NCBI GenBank assembly: GCA_937975725.1
Contig: CALJUL010000067.1
Coordinates: forward strand, 1-59,730
DNA length: 59,730 nt
Source of the DNA: an uncultured Pseudoxanthomonas sp.
Lineage (GTDB): Bacteria; Pseudomonadota; Gammaproteobacteria; Xanthomonadales; Xanthomonadaceae
Direction: 5' to 3'
The notes beneath the pieces are model-generated. The model searched no databases and was not told where the DNA came from. It was given only the letters and a program-made list of their open reading frames with translations. The position numbers and the translations under genes are program-made. Shown piece after piece: positions 1 to 8,336 of the stretch. Numbering within the stretch: the stretch's first letter is position 1; each line of letters starts with the position of its first letter.

Positions 1-1647
1 GATGTGCGGCACGTTGGTGCGCATCTGCACGTCCACCGGGATGAAGCCGCGCTCGGTGACGGTCACGCCCGCCTTCTCGGCGCCGATCTTCCTGCCGTTG
101 GGCGCGCGGCCCACGGCCACCAGCACGCGGTCGAAGGTGCCCGAGGCCAGCGCCGGCTGCTCGCCCTCGACGGCCGGCTCGAAAGTCACCGTGACGCCCT
201 TCTTCTCCGCCTTCACCCCGGCGGCCTTGGTCTTCAGGTGGACTTCGACGCCCTGCTTCTTCAGGCGGTCGGCCAGCGGCTTGACCAGGTCCTTGTCGGC
301 GCCCGGCATCAACTGGTCCATGAACTCGACCACGGTGACCTGGGCGCCCAGTGCGCCGTAGACCGTGGCCATCTCCAGGCCGATGATGCCGCCGCCCACC
401 ACCAGCAGCGACTTCGGCACGTCGGCCAGTTGCAGCGCGTCGGTGGAATCCATCACCCGCGGGTCGTCCCACGGGAAGTTGGGCAGCTTCACCGCCTGCG
501 AACCGGCGGCGATGATGCACTGCTCGAAGCGCAGCAACTGGGTCTTGCCGTCGGCGCCGACGATCTCCAGCTCGTGCGGCGAGACGAACGTGCCCACGCC
601 CTGCACCACGCGCACCTTGCGCTGCTTGGCCATGCCGGCCAGGCCCTTGGTCAGTTGGCCGACGACCTTTTCCTTGTATTCGCGCAGCTTGTCCAGGTGG
701 ATCCTGGGCTTGGCGAACTCAATGCCGCACTCGGCGGCGTGCGCGGCCTCGTCGATGACCGCCGCCGAATGCAGCAGCGCCTTGGACGGGATGCAGCCCA
801 CGTTGAGGCAGACGCCGCCAAGCGTGGCGTAGCGCTCCACCAGCACCGTGTCCAGGCCCAGGTCGGCGGCGCGGAACGCGGCGGTGTAGCCGCCGGGGCC
901 GGAGCCCAGCACGACGATGCGGCACTCGATGTCGGCCGGCCGGCCGGTGGACAGCGCCGGCCTGGGCGCGGGCGGCTCGGCCGGCGCGCGGTGCGAGGGC
1001 GCGACCGGCGGCTTGCCGGCCGGCACGGCCACGGCGAGCGCGGCGCCGCTTTCGAGGATCGCCACCAGGCTGCCCTCGGACAGCGCGTCGCCCAGCTTGA
1101 CCTTGATCTCCTTCACCACGCCGGCGGCGGGCGACGGCACTTCCATGGTGGCCTTGTCCGACTCCAGCGTGACCAGGCCCTGGTCCTTCTTCACCGTGTC
1201 GCCCACGGCGACCAGGATCTCGATCACCGGCACGCCGTCGTAGTCGCCGATGTCGGGCACCTTGGCTTCGATCAGGCCACCGCCGCCGGAGGGGGCCGCG
1301 GGTGCGGCGGCAGGCGCGGGCGCCGCTGCAGCAGGGGCGGCAGGCGTCGGTGCCGGCTTGGCCGGGGCGGCGGGCGCGACCGGAGCCGGCACAGACGCCG
1401 CGGCACCCTCGGCTTCCAGCACGGCCACCACGCTGCCTTCGGACAGTGTGTCGCCCAGCTTGACCTTGAGTTCCTTCACCACGCCGGCGGCCGAGGACGG
1501 CACTTCCAGCGTGGCCTTGTCCGATTCCAGCGTGACCAGTCCCTGGTCCTTCTTCACCGTGTCGCCGACGGCGACGAGGATCTCGATGACCGGCACATCG
1601 CTGTAATCGCCGATGTCGGGGACTTTGACTTCGATCGTGTTCGCCAT
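1..1647 (-). CDS. lpdA: Dihydrolipoamide dehydrogenase (E3) with two N-terminal lipoyl domains, C-terminus cut by window edge
   Basis: E3 of the pyruvate dehydrogenase complex, which reoxidises dihydrolipoyl groups with FAD and NAD+. The reading frame is open from the ATG at 1647 to the window edge (549 codons). Two complete lipoyl domains come first, with lipoylation lysines K44 and K165 in the context SDKA, joined by Ala/Pro-rich linkers. The FAD-binding GSGPGG loop follows at about residue 248, then the redox disulfide C280/C285 in GGVCLNVGCIPSK and the NAD-binding GGGIIGLE stretch. The dimerisation domain lies outside the window. Most E3 proteins have no lipoyl domain, and those that do usually have one, so two is notable. 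It lies directly downstream of aceF, separated by a REP element. Confidence 0.95.
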   Translation of the reverse strand, partial: MANTIEVKVPDIGDYSDVPVIEILVAVGDTVKKDQGLVTLESDKATLEVPSSAAGVVKELKVKLGDTLSEGSVVAVLEAEGAAASVPAPVAPAAPAKPAPTPAAPAAAAPAPAAAPAAPSGGGGLIEAKVPDIGDYDGVPVIEILVAVGDTVKKDQGLVTLESDKATMEVPSPAAGVVKEIKVKLGDALSEGSLVAILESGAALAVAVPAGKPPVAPSHRAPAEPPAPRPALSTGRPADIECRIVVLGSGPGGYTAAFRAADLGLDTVLVERYATLGGVCLNVGCIPSKALLHSAAVIDEAAHAAECGIEFAKPRIHLDKLREYKEKVVGQLTKGLAGMAKQRKVRVVQGVGTFVSPHELEIVGADGKTQLLRFEQCIIAAGSQAVKLPNFPWDDPRVMDSTDALQLADVPKSLLVVGGGIIGLEMATVYGALGAQVTVVEFMDQLMPGADKDLVKPLADRLKKQGVEVHLKTKAAGVKAEKKGVTVTFEPAVEGEQPALASGTFDRVLVAVGRAPNGRKIGAEKAGVTVTERGFIPVDVQMRTNVPHI

Positions 1648-1659
1648 ACCACTCTCTTT

Positions 1660-1720
1660 CGTAGGATGGGCCGGGCCCACCGTGGCTTGTTCGGGTCGGT
1701 GGGCCGGAGCCCACCCTACG
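1660..1720. repeat. REP-like inverted repeat between aceF and lpdA
   Basis: A 61-bp imperfect palindrome fills the aceF-lpdA gap. The left arm begins CGTAGGATGGGC and the right arm ends GCCCACCCTACG, so both ends carry the GTAGG head typical of Xanthomonadaceae REP elements. It belongs to a different sequence class from the GTAGGAGCGACG elements elsewhere in the window. In the transcript it would fold into a stable hairpin and could affect relative expression of the two genes, which is inference. Confidence 0.7.
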
Positions 1721-1723
1721 GGT

Positions 1724-3154
1724 TCACAGCAGCACGCGGCGCATGTCGCCCAGCAACTGGGCCAGGTAGGCGGTGAAGCGCGCGGCGGCGGCGCCGTCGA
1801 TCACGCGGTGGTCGTAGCTCAGCGACAGCGGCAGCATCAGGCGCGGCGCGAACTGCTTGCCGTCCCACACCGGCTGGATCGAGGACTTGGACACGCCCAG
1901 GATCGCCACTTCCGGCGCATTGACGATGGGCGTGAACGCCACGCCGCCGATGCCGCCCAGCGAAGAGATCGAGAAGCAGCCGCCGGACATGTCGGCCGGG
2001 CCCAGCTTGCCGTCGCGCGCCTTCTTGGCCAACTCGCCGGTTTCCTGCGCGATCTGGTTGACGCCCTTCTTGTCCACGTCGCGGACCACCGGCACGACCA
2101 GCCCGTTGGGCGTGTCGGCGGCGAAGCCGATGTGGAAGTACTTCTTCAGGGTGAGGTTCTCGCCGCCGGCGTCCAGCGAGGCGTTGAAGTCGGGGAACTT
2201 CTTGAGTGCGGCGACGCTGGCCTTCATCAGGAAGGCGAGCATGGTCAGCTTGATGCCGGCCTTCTCGTTCTCCTTGTTCAGCGCCACGCGCAGCGCTTCC
2301 AGGTCGGTGATGTCGGCGTGGTCGTGCTGGGTGACGTGCGGGATCATCGCCCAGTTGCGCGCCAGGTTGGCGCCGGAAATCTTCTTGATGCGCGACAGCG
2401 CGACCGTCTCGACTTCGCCGAACTTGCTGAAGTCGACCTTGGGCCAGGGCAGGAGGTTGAGGCCGCCGCCGCCCGCCGCCGCGGGGGCCGGGGCCGAAGC
2501 CCCTCCGGCAACGCCGCCGGCGAGGGCGGCCTTGACGTACTTCTGCACGTCTTCCTTGCTGATGCGGCCGCCGCGCTCGCTGCCCTTGACCTGGTTGAGG
2601 TCCACGCCCAGCTCGCGCGCGAACAGGCGCACCGCCGGGCTGGCGTAGGCCACCTTGTCCGGCAGCACGCGGTCGGCGTTGAATTCCACCGGCGGCGTGC
2701 GCGGCGGGGCGGCTTCCGGATCGATGCCGGGCCTGTCGTCCAGCACGCGCGAGGCCGCGGGCGCGGCGGTCGGAGCGGCACGCTCCTGGGCGATCTCGCG
2801 CTGGGTGATCTTGTCGGGCGTGGGCGCCACGGCGACGGGCTCGACCCTCGCACCGGTCTCGGAGGCGGGCTGCGGCACCGGCGCCGCGGCCGGCTTGGCC
2901 TCTGCTGCGCCTTCGCTCGCCTCGATCAGCGCGACCACCGAGCCCTCGGACAGTTCGTCGCCCAGCTTGACCTTGATCTCCTTGACCACGCCGGCGAACG
3001 CGGAAGGCACTTCCATCGTGGCCTTGTCCGACTCCAGCGTGACCAGGCCCTGGTCCTTCTTCACCGTGTCGCCCACGGCAACGAGGATCTCGATCACCGG
3101 CACGCCGTCGTAGTCACCGATGTCGGGAACTCGTGCTTCCTTGATGTCGGCCAT
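1724..3154 (-). CDS. aceF: Dihydrolipoamide acetyltransferase (E2 of pyruvate dehydrogenase)
   Basis: Transfers acetyl groups from the E1-bound intermediate to CoA through a swinging lipoyl arm. Residues 1-80 are one lipoyl domain with lysine K44 in SDKA. An Ala/Pro-rich linker leads to the peripheral subunit-binding domain at about 170-206 (ASPAVRLFARELG, then GGRISKEDV). The catalytic acyltransferase domain runs from about 235, with the active-site HRVIDG at residues 449-454. At 476 aa it is the short one-lipoyl form of E2. The lipoyl domain DNA is nearly identical to that of the second lipoyl domain of lpdA. The E1 gene aceE is not in the window. Confidence 0.96.
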   Translation of the reverse strand: MADIKEARVPDIGDYDGVPVIEILVAVGDTVKKDQGLVTLESDKATMEVPSAFAGVVKEIKVKLGDELSEGSVVALIEASEGAAEAKPAAAPVPQPASETGARVEPVAVAPTPDKITQREIAQERAAPTAAPAASRVLDDRPGIDPEAAPPRTPPVEFNADRVLPDKVAYASPAVRLFARELGVDLNQVKGSERGGRISKEDVQKYVKAALAGGVAGGASAPAPAAAGGGGLNLLPWPKVDFSKFGEVETVALSRIKKISGANLARNWAMIPHVTQHDHADITDLEALRVALNKENEKAGIKLTMLAFLMKASVAALKKFPDFNASLDAGGENLTLKKYFHIGFAADTPNGLVVPVVRDVDKKGVNQIAQETGELAKKARDGKLGPADMSGGCFSISSLGGIGGVAFTPIVNAPEVAILGVSKSSIQPVWDGKQFAPRLMLPLSLSYDHRVIDGAAAARFTAYLAQLLGDMRRVLL

Positions 3155-3388
3155 GGGCGTCGCTCCGGTGCTGGACTTGAATGGGGAAGCCCTATTGTGT
3201 CCGCAGCGGCGCGATGCGCCAACCTCTGCGGCGCTCTATTTCCGCCCGGCGCGCGATCGCGGCAGTCCATGCGTCGTGGCAGGACGCGGTGCGGCGTGCA
3301 TTGGTATCGCTTTGGTCCTGCCGTTTGCGTTGCAGTGCAGCGAAGCGGCGCCAAGACGATACGCAAGCGCATTGTCGGAACTGCACGC

Positions 3389-3916
3389 TCACGCCAGCGA
3401 CGCGAGAAAGCCGCGCAAGGGCGACCACGCCTGCACCAGGCGCTCCAGGTCCATCGCCGCATGCGCGGGACTGGTCGAAGGCAGGGCCAGCACCGCCAGG
3501 GTTTCCAGGCGCGCCGCCGGAACGCACGGCAGGATATGCCGCCGGAACGCCGACGCCGCCTTGCCTCCGTTCAACGCGACCGCCGCGATGCCGGGCCGGT
3601 CGTGCAGCAGGCCGGCGACGGTATTCGGCTCCTCGCTGCCGCGTTCGATCGCCGCATCCAGGCTGCCCCGGCGGCGGCAACGCCCGATCACGTCCCACAG
3701 CCCCACGCCGGCGCGCTCCAGCGCCGCCACGCGCGCCTCGTAGGCCAGCGCCGCGGGCACGCCGCACACGCGCTGCATCACCGGCCAGAAACGGTTGCGC
3801 GGATGCGCGTAGTACTGCGCCGCCTGCAACGACGCTCCGCCCGGCATGGAGCCGAGCACCAGCACGCGGCATGCGCCGCCGATGCGGGGCGGCAAGCCGG
3901 TCAAAGGTTCGCTCAT
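3389..3916 (-). CDS. DNA-deoxyinosine (hypoxanthine) glycosylase, uracil-DNA glycosylase superfamily
   Basis: A 175-aa base-excision repair enzyme. It shows the superfamily water-activating loop as VLGSMPGGAS near the N-terminus, followed by YYAHPRNRFWPVM, and the C-terminal LPSTSPAHA motif that inserts into the minor groove. These variants match the hypoxanthine/deoxyinosine glycosylase branch better than classical Ung or Mug; branch assignment is from motif memory. The ATG at 3916 (MSEPL) overlaps the stop of the upstream permease gene by 4 bp (ATGA), which fixes the start and implies translational coupling. Confidence 0.8.
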   Translation of the reverse strand: MSEPLTGLPPRIGGACRVLVLGSMPGGASLQAAQYYAHPRNRFWPVMQRVCGVPAALAYEARVAALERAGVGLWDVIGRCRRRGSLDAAIERGSEEPNTVAGLLHDRPGIAAVALNGGKAASAFRRHILPCVPAARLETLAVLALPSTSPAHAAMDLERLVQAWSPLRGFLASLA

Positions 3917-4377
3917 CCGCCCTGACCCACCGCGGCCTGCCAGGGCTTCACCACCAGCAGCGCACCGGCGACCACCAGCAACAGGCCGGCGATGCGCAAG
4001 CCATCGACCGGCTGCCGCGGATGCAGCACGCCGAAATGATCCAGCAGCACCGAACCCGCCAGTTGCCCCGCCACCACCAGGCAGATCAGCGCCGCCGCGC
4101 CCAGCCGCGTCACCAGCAGGGTCGCGGTCGCGACGAACAGCGCGCCGATCGCACCGCCCAGCCAGCCCCACCACGGCACCTTCGCCAGCGCCGCCGGCAC
4201 GAACACCGGCCGCGCCGCCAGCCACCACGCCAGCAGCACCAGCGTGCCCACGCCGAACGACACCAGCGCGGCGAACACCGGGCCGAACGTCTGCCGCCCC
4301 AGCGCGGCGTTGATCAGCGCCTGCAACGGCAACAGCATGCCGATGAAGACCGCCAGCCCGAATGTCGTCGCGTTCAT
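3913..4377 (-). CDS. DMT-family membrane protein (DUF606/YdcZ-like)
   Basis: A 154-aa integral membrane protein with about five hydrophobic helices. It begins MNATTFGLAVFIGMLLPLQ and contains the family-typical INAALGR near residue 21 and LLDHFGVLHPRQP further on. Proteins of this small drug/metabolite-type family are half the size of EamA transporters and probably work as dimers; the substrate is unknown. The start is the ATG at 4377, where the hydrophobic segment begins; the frame stays open upstream but the extension is Arg/Pro-rich and unlikely to be coding. It overlaps the glycosylase gene by 4 bp. Confidence 0.82.
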   Translation of the reverse strand: MNATTFGLAVFIGMLLPLQALINAALGRQTFGPVFAALVSFGVGTLVLLAWWLAARPVFVPAALAKVPWWGWLGGAIGALFVATATLLVTRLGAAALICLVVAGQLAGSVLLDHFGVLHPRQPVDGLRIAGLLLVVAGALLVVKPWQAAVGQGG

Positions 4378-4444
4378 GCCACCGTCCTGCGCTGCGAGGG
4401 AGGCACACGATACCCGCAGCCGCCGTCGCGGCGCCGTGCACGGC

Positions 4445-5695
4445 TCAGGCGGGCGCGGCCGCCGCGGTGGCGGCCGCCTGCCGGCGCACCGCACGGTGCA
4501 GCAGCGCCATCGAGGCGAGCAGCATCGCCATCGGCGGCAGCAGCAGGTAGAACGCGCGCGATCCGTCGAAGTGCGCGAACACCTGGCCGGTGACGTAGGA
4601 ACCCGTGGTGCCGCCCAGCGCCGAGAACACCACGATCAGACCGGTCATCGCCGCGTGCCGCGACTTCGGCAGCGCGCTCAGCACCACCGAGTTGATCGCC
4701 GGGTAGATCGGCGCCATCAGCAGGCCGATCAGCGGGAACACGTAGGCCGCCAGCGGCGCGTTCCACCAGGTCATGCCGGCGCGCGGCCGCACGTCGGCCG
4801 CCAGCGGCAGCGCCAGCAGCACCAGCACCGCCATCGCCACCACGCAGCCGGACAACAGCCGGAACCACGGCAGCCGCCGCAGCAGCACGCCGCCGCCGAG
4901 CCGACCCAGCGCCAGCGAGCCGGCGAAGATGCTGGCCGCCTGCACGCTGAGCGTGGTGGGCAGGTGCAGGATTTCGCGGTTGAAGGTGGGCAGCCAGGTG
5001 TTGATGGCCTGCTCCATCAGCACGTAGAGGAAGGCCGAGACCAGGAACACCGCCACCAGCGGCAGCGCCAGCAGGCGGAACATGTCGGCGAAGGATTCGG
5101 CGGCGGCATGGCCGTCGCGCGCGGCGCGCTCGTCCAGGGTGCAGGTCGCCAGCAGCGCGACCACGGCCAGGCACAGCGCCGCCAGCACCCAGTACACGTC
5201 TAGCCAGGCCGGGTTGCCCGGCGCGTCGGCATCGATGAAGGCGGCGAACAGCCACGCGCTGCCCAGGATGCCGACCATGAACCAGCCTTCCACCGTGCTG
5301 GTCAGCGCCGCGTGGCCGCGCGCATCCTCGGTCAGCAGGCCGATGCTGGAATAGACCGCCACCTTCACCAGCGCGAACGCGACACCGACCGTGGCGAACA
5401 GCAGCTTGGTCGCCCAGAACGCCTGCAACAGCGGCATTCCCGCGCAGGCAGCCGCGACCAGCAGCAGCCCCAGCATCATCGCGCGGCGATAGCCCAGCCG
5501 CGGCAGCAGCGAGGCCACCAGGAACGAGGTGACCGCGATGGGCAGGTCCTTGAAGGCTTCCAGCAGGCTGGCGTCGGCCTTGGACACGCCGAAGCCCTGG
5601 ATGGACTGCAGGATCACCGTGCCCACCGAATTCAACAGCATGGCGAAGATCATGTAGGTCAGGATCATCGCCAGGATCATGCGGGTGCGCGTCAT
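4445..5695 (-). CDS. Major facilitator superfamily transporter, probable sugar permease
   Basis: A 416-aa inner-membrane protein with 12 predicted helices. It carries MFS loop features such as RLGYRRAMM between helices 2 and 3. I place the start at the ATG at 5695 (MTRTRMILAMILTY), just before helix 1; an in-frame ATG at 5719 (MRTNPVPP) is possible. It is co-oriented with the TonB receptor and the GH65-phosphoglucomutase gene, so the simplest reading is that it carries an alpha-glucoside from periplasm to cytoplasm. That role is inferred from context only. Confidence 0.85.
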   Translation of the reverse strand: MTRTRMILAMILTYMIFAMLLNSVGTVILQSIQGFGVSKADASLLEAFKDLPIAVTSFLVASLLPRLGYRRAMMLGLLLVAAACAGMPLLQAFWATKLLFATVGVAFALVKVAVYSSIGLLTEDARGHAALTSTVEGWFMVGILGSAWLFAAFIDADAPGNPAWLDVYWVLAALCLAVVALLATCTLDERAARDGHAAAESFADMFRLLALPLVAVFLVSAFLYVLMEQAINTWLPTFNREILHLPTTLSVQAASIFAGSLALGRLGGGVLLRRLPWFRLLSGCVVAMAVLVLLALPLAADVRPRAGMTWWNAPLAAYVFPLIGLLMAPIYPAINSVVLSALPKSRHAAMTGLIVVFSALGGTTGSYVTGQVFAHFDGSRAFYLLLPPMAMLLASMALLHRAVRRQAAATAAAAPA

Positions 5696-5863
5696 GGGCG
5701 GTACCGGGTTCGTGCGCATCCGGCCGCATCGGCCGTGCTGCGCGGAAGACGGCGGCGCGGCCATGCCGCGCGCCGTCCATCGGGAAGAGAGTATCCGCCA
5801 CCGCGCCGGGGGGAGAGGCGGCGCGACGGCGGAAGCGGCCCGCATGCCGCGGGCCGCGATGCC

Positions 5864-8263
5864 TCACCAGCGGTAGGCGACGGACATCTGGTAGGACGTG
5901 CCTTCCAGCGGGCGGCCCATGAACACGCCGCCGCTGGTCGCGTTGCCCAGCACGCGCGCGTTGCCTTCGGTCAGCGCGATCTCGTCGGTGACGTTGCGGC
6001 CGGCGAACGTCAGTTCCCAGTGCTCGCCCACGTGCGCGCTGGCGCCGATGTCCCAGGTGTCGTAGGACGCCAGCAACTGGCCGTTGGCGGGATCGGAATA
6101 ACGGTCGCCCACGTGCGTGTAGGTGGCGAACGCCTTCAGGTCGCCCCACGGCAGCGACCAGTAGTAGCTGGGCGTCAGCCGGGTGCGGAACTTCGGCTGG
6201 CGCACCACCTGGTTGCCGTCGTAGTCGGCGAAGTCGCCGTACCTGGCGCGCAGCCAGGTCGCGTTCCACGCCAGTTCGAAACCGCCCGCCGGCCGCCACG
6301 CGCCTTCGAACTCCACACCGCGCGCCTTCGAGTCGCCGATGATGACCACGTTGTTGCCGTTGTTGTCGAACGCCTGGTAGCGCAGGCCGGTGAAGTCGTT
6401 GTAGAACGCGGTCAGGTACAGCTCGTAGGTGTCGCCGCCGGCCTTCAGGCCCAGCTCGTACTGGTCGATCTCGGTCTTGTTGGTGGCGCCGTCGCGCAGA
6501 TTGTCGAACTGCGGGAAGGTGAAGCCGGAGTTGACCCGGCCGAACAGGCTGACGTTGTCGTTGAGCGTGTAGTTCAGGCCGGCCGTCCACGACACGTCGC
6601 TGTCGTTCTGGTCGATGCGGCGCGGCGTGGTGGAGACGGACGTGCTGTTGTCGTACAGCGTGTCCGGATTGCCGTCCAGGTCGACCGTGACCGGGTCCCA
6701 CACCGTGCCGTTGATGTCCTGCCGCTCGTAGCGCACGCCGGCGTCCAGGCGGATGCGGTCGTTGACCGTCCACTCGTCGGCGACGAAGAAGGCGGTGTTC
6801 TGCCCGTCGTAGTCGCCGCGAATGTTGTAGAACGAGGTGCCGACGAAGCCGTCGCGGGTGGCGACCTGGCCGCTGGACAGCGCCAGGTCGACCCGGCGCG
6901 CGTTGTCCTGCGCCGTCAGCAGCATGTTGTTGCCCAGCCACCAGCGGTCCTTGGACGAATAGTCCGCGTAGTAGATGCCGAAGGTCAGCGCATTGTCGTC
7001 GGTCAGGTCGATGCTGAAGCGCAGGTCGTTGGTGAACGCACTGATCTCCTTCTCCACCACCCACCAGCCCGCGGTCAGCACCTGCTGGTCCTGGCCCACC
7101 GCGCCACCGCCGTTGACGAAGCTGCCGGTGCCGGTCACGCCCGCGCCGTAGTTGTCGGTGATGAAGGACGACAGCGTCTGCGGATTGGCACCGGTGAACA
7201 GCGCATAGGTCGGCGCGTCGCCCTTGAGGTAGTTGAACTTGTCGCTGATGGTCCAGGCGCCGGCATACCAGTCCAGCGAACCGCCGAACACGTCGATGTC
7301 CACGCCGCGGCCGTCGGCCATGTCGCGCGTCATCGTCTGGCTGCCCACGCCGGTGGGCAGGGTCACGCGGCGGAAGTCGTCGCCGACCAGCGTGCCGGTG
7401 GTGGCGTCCAGGCCGGGGAAATCGGAGATGCCCTTGCCGTCGTTGCGCGAGACCAGCGGCACCGCCGTATAGAAGGTGTTCTTGTCGTCGGTGTGGCGGG
7501 CGTAGAGGTTGAATTCGCCCTCGGCCCAGCGCCGGGTCAGGGTGGCGCTCAACTGGCCGCCCTTCTCCACCGGGAAGCCGGTGCGGCGCACGCCGTCGGC
7601 CTCGCGGTAGAAGCCGCCCACGCTGTAGTACCAGCCGCTGTCGGCGCCCAGCGGGCCGCCGCTGTAGAAATCCACGCGGCGCAGGTTGTCGGTGCCCAGC
7701 GTCAGGCGTACCAGGCCGTCCGGCGTGTCCTCGCCCTTCTTCTGGATGAAGTTGACGGTGACGCCGGGCTGGCCGTTGGAGTAGATCGGGCTGGGGCCGC
7801 CGCGCAGGCCCTCGACGCGCGCGATGGTGTCGTCGATGCGGAACAGCGTGGTGTTCTCCAGGAACGACAGCGTCGGCGGCGGGAAGATCGGCGAGCCGTC
7901 CAGTTGCAGGGTGAAGAACGGCGCGTCGCCCTCGGACGGCATGCCGCGCACGAAGACGTTGGCGCCGGTGCCGCCGCCGCTGGCTTCGGCCCACACGCCG
8001 GGCACGATCTTCAGCAGGTCGGCGGTGCTGGTGGGCGCGGTTTCCTGGATCTGCTCCGGCGTGGCGGTGCTGATCGAGAAGCTGGCGTCGCGCTTGCGCA
8101 GGCCCTTGAACTTGGCCGTGCCGCTGACGATCACCGCGTCCAGCGTGGTCGCATCGTCCTTCGGGGCCGGGGCCGCTTCCTGCGCGCCGGCCAGCGCCGG
8201 CGCCAGGGCCAGGGCGATGGCGGCCGACAGCATGTAGCGCATCGGGTGCTTGTGGTATTGCAT
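5864..8263 (-). CDS. TonB-dependent outer-membrane receptor, probable alpha-glucoside uptake
   Basis: A 799-aa TonB-dependent transporter. The signal peptide runs to about residue 28 (ending ALAGAQE), the plug follows with TLDAVIVSGTAKF as a TonB-box-like segment, and the protein ends in the beta-barrel signature SVAYRW with a C-terminal aromatic residue. There is no N-terminal STN signalling domain, so it does not control a sigma factor. The ATG at 8263 has a good ribosome site (GGAGGGAGAG) a few bases upstream, which decides it over the ATG at 8278. It sits between the MFS permease and the GH65 fusion gene, in the arrangement of a carbohydrate utilisation locus. Confidence 0.92.
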   Translation of the reverse strand: MQYHKHPMRYMLSAAIALALAPALAGAQEAAPAPKDDATTLDAVIVSGTAKFKGLRKRDASFSISTATPEQIQETAPTSTADLLKIVPGVWAEASGGGTGANVFVRGMPSEGDAPFFTLQLDGSPIFPPPTLSFLENTTLFRIDDTIARVEGLRGGPSPIYSNGQPGVTVNFIQKKGEDTPDGLVRLTLGTDNLRRVDFYSGGPLGADSGWYYSVGGFYREADGVRRTGFPVEKGGQLSATLTRRWAEGEFNLYARHTDDKNTFYTAVPLVSRNDGKGISDFPGLDATTGTLVGDDFRRVTLPTGVGSQTMTRDMADGRGVDIDVFGGSLDWYAGAWTISDKFNYLKGDAPTYALFTGANPQTLSSFITDNYGAGVTGTGSFVNGGGAVGQDQQVLTAGWWVVEKEISAFTNDLRFSIDLTDDNALTFGIYYADYSSKDRWWLGNNMLLTAQDNARRVDLALSSGQVATRDGFVGTSFYNIRGDYDGQNTAFFVADEWTVNDRIRLDAGVRYERQDINGTVWDPVTVDLDGNPDTLYDNSTSVSTTPRRIDQNDSDVSWTAGLNYTLNDNVSLFGRVNSGFTFPQFDNLRDGATNKTEIDQYELGLKAGGDTYELYLTAFYNDFTGLRYQAFDNNGNNVVIIGDSKARGVEFEGAWRPAGGFELAWNATWLRARYGDFADYDGNQVVRQPKFRTRLTPSYYWSLPWGDLKAFATYTHVGDRYSDPANGQLLASYDTWDIGASAHVGEHWELTFAGRNVTDEIALTEGNARVLGNATSGGVFMGRPLEGTSYQMSVAYRW

Positions 8264-8336
8264 GGTCTCTCCCTCCATGTAGTGCGTCGTTGTCTGTGGG
8301 CAGGCTGTCCGCCGCGGCTTCTGCGGCCGCGTGCGG

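Noticed and set aside
4..1776. Long plus-strand open frame of about 590 codons across lpdA
   Set aside because: It is the GC-driven mirror of lpdA; its translation is His/Arg/Gly-rich with no domain, while the minus strand has lipoyl and flavoprotein motifs.
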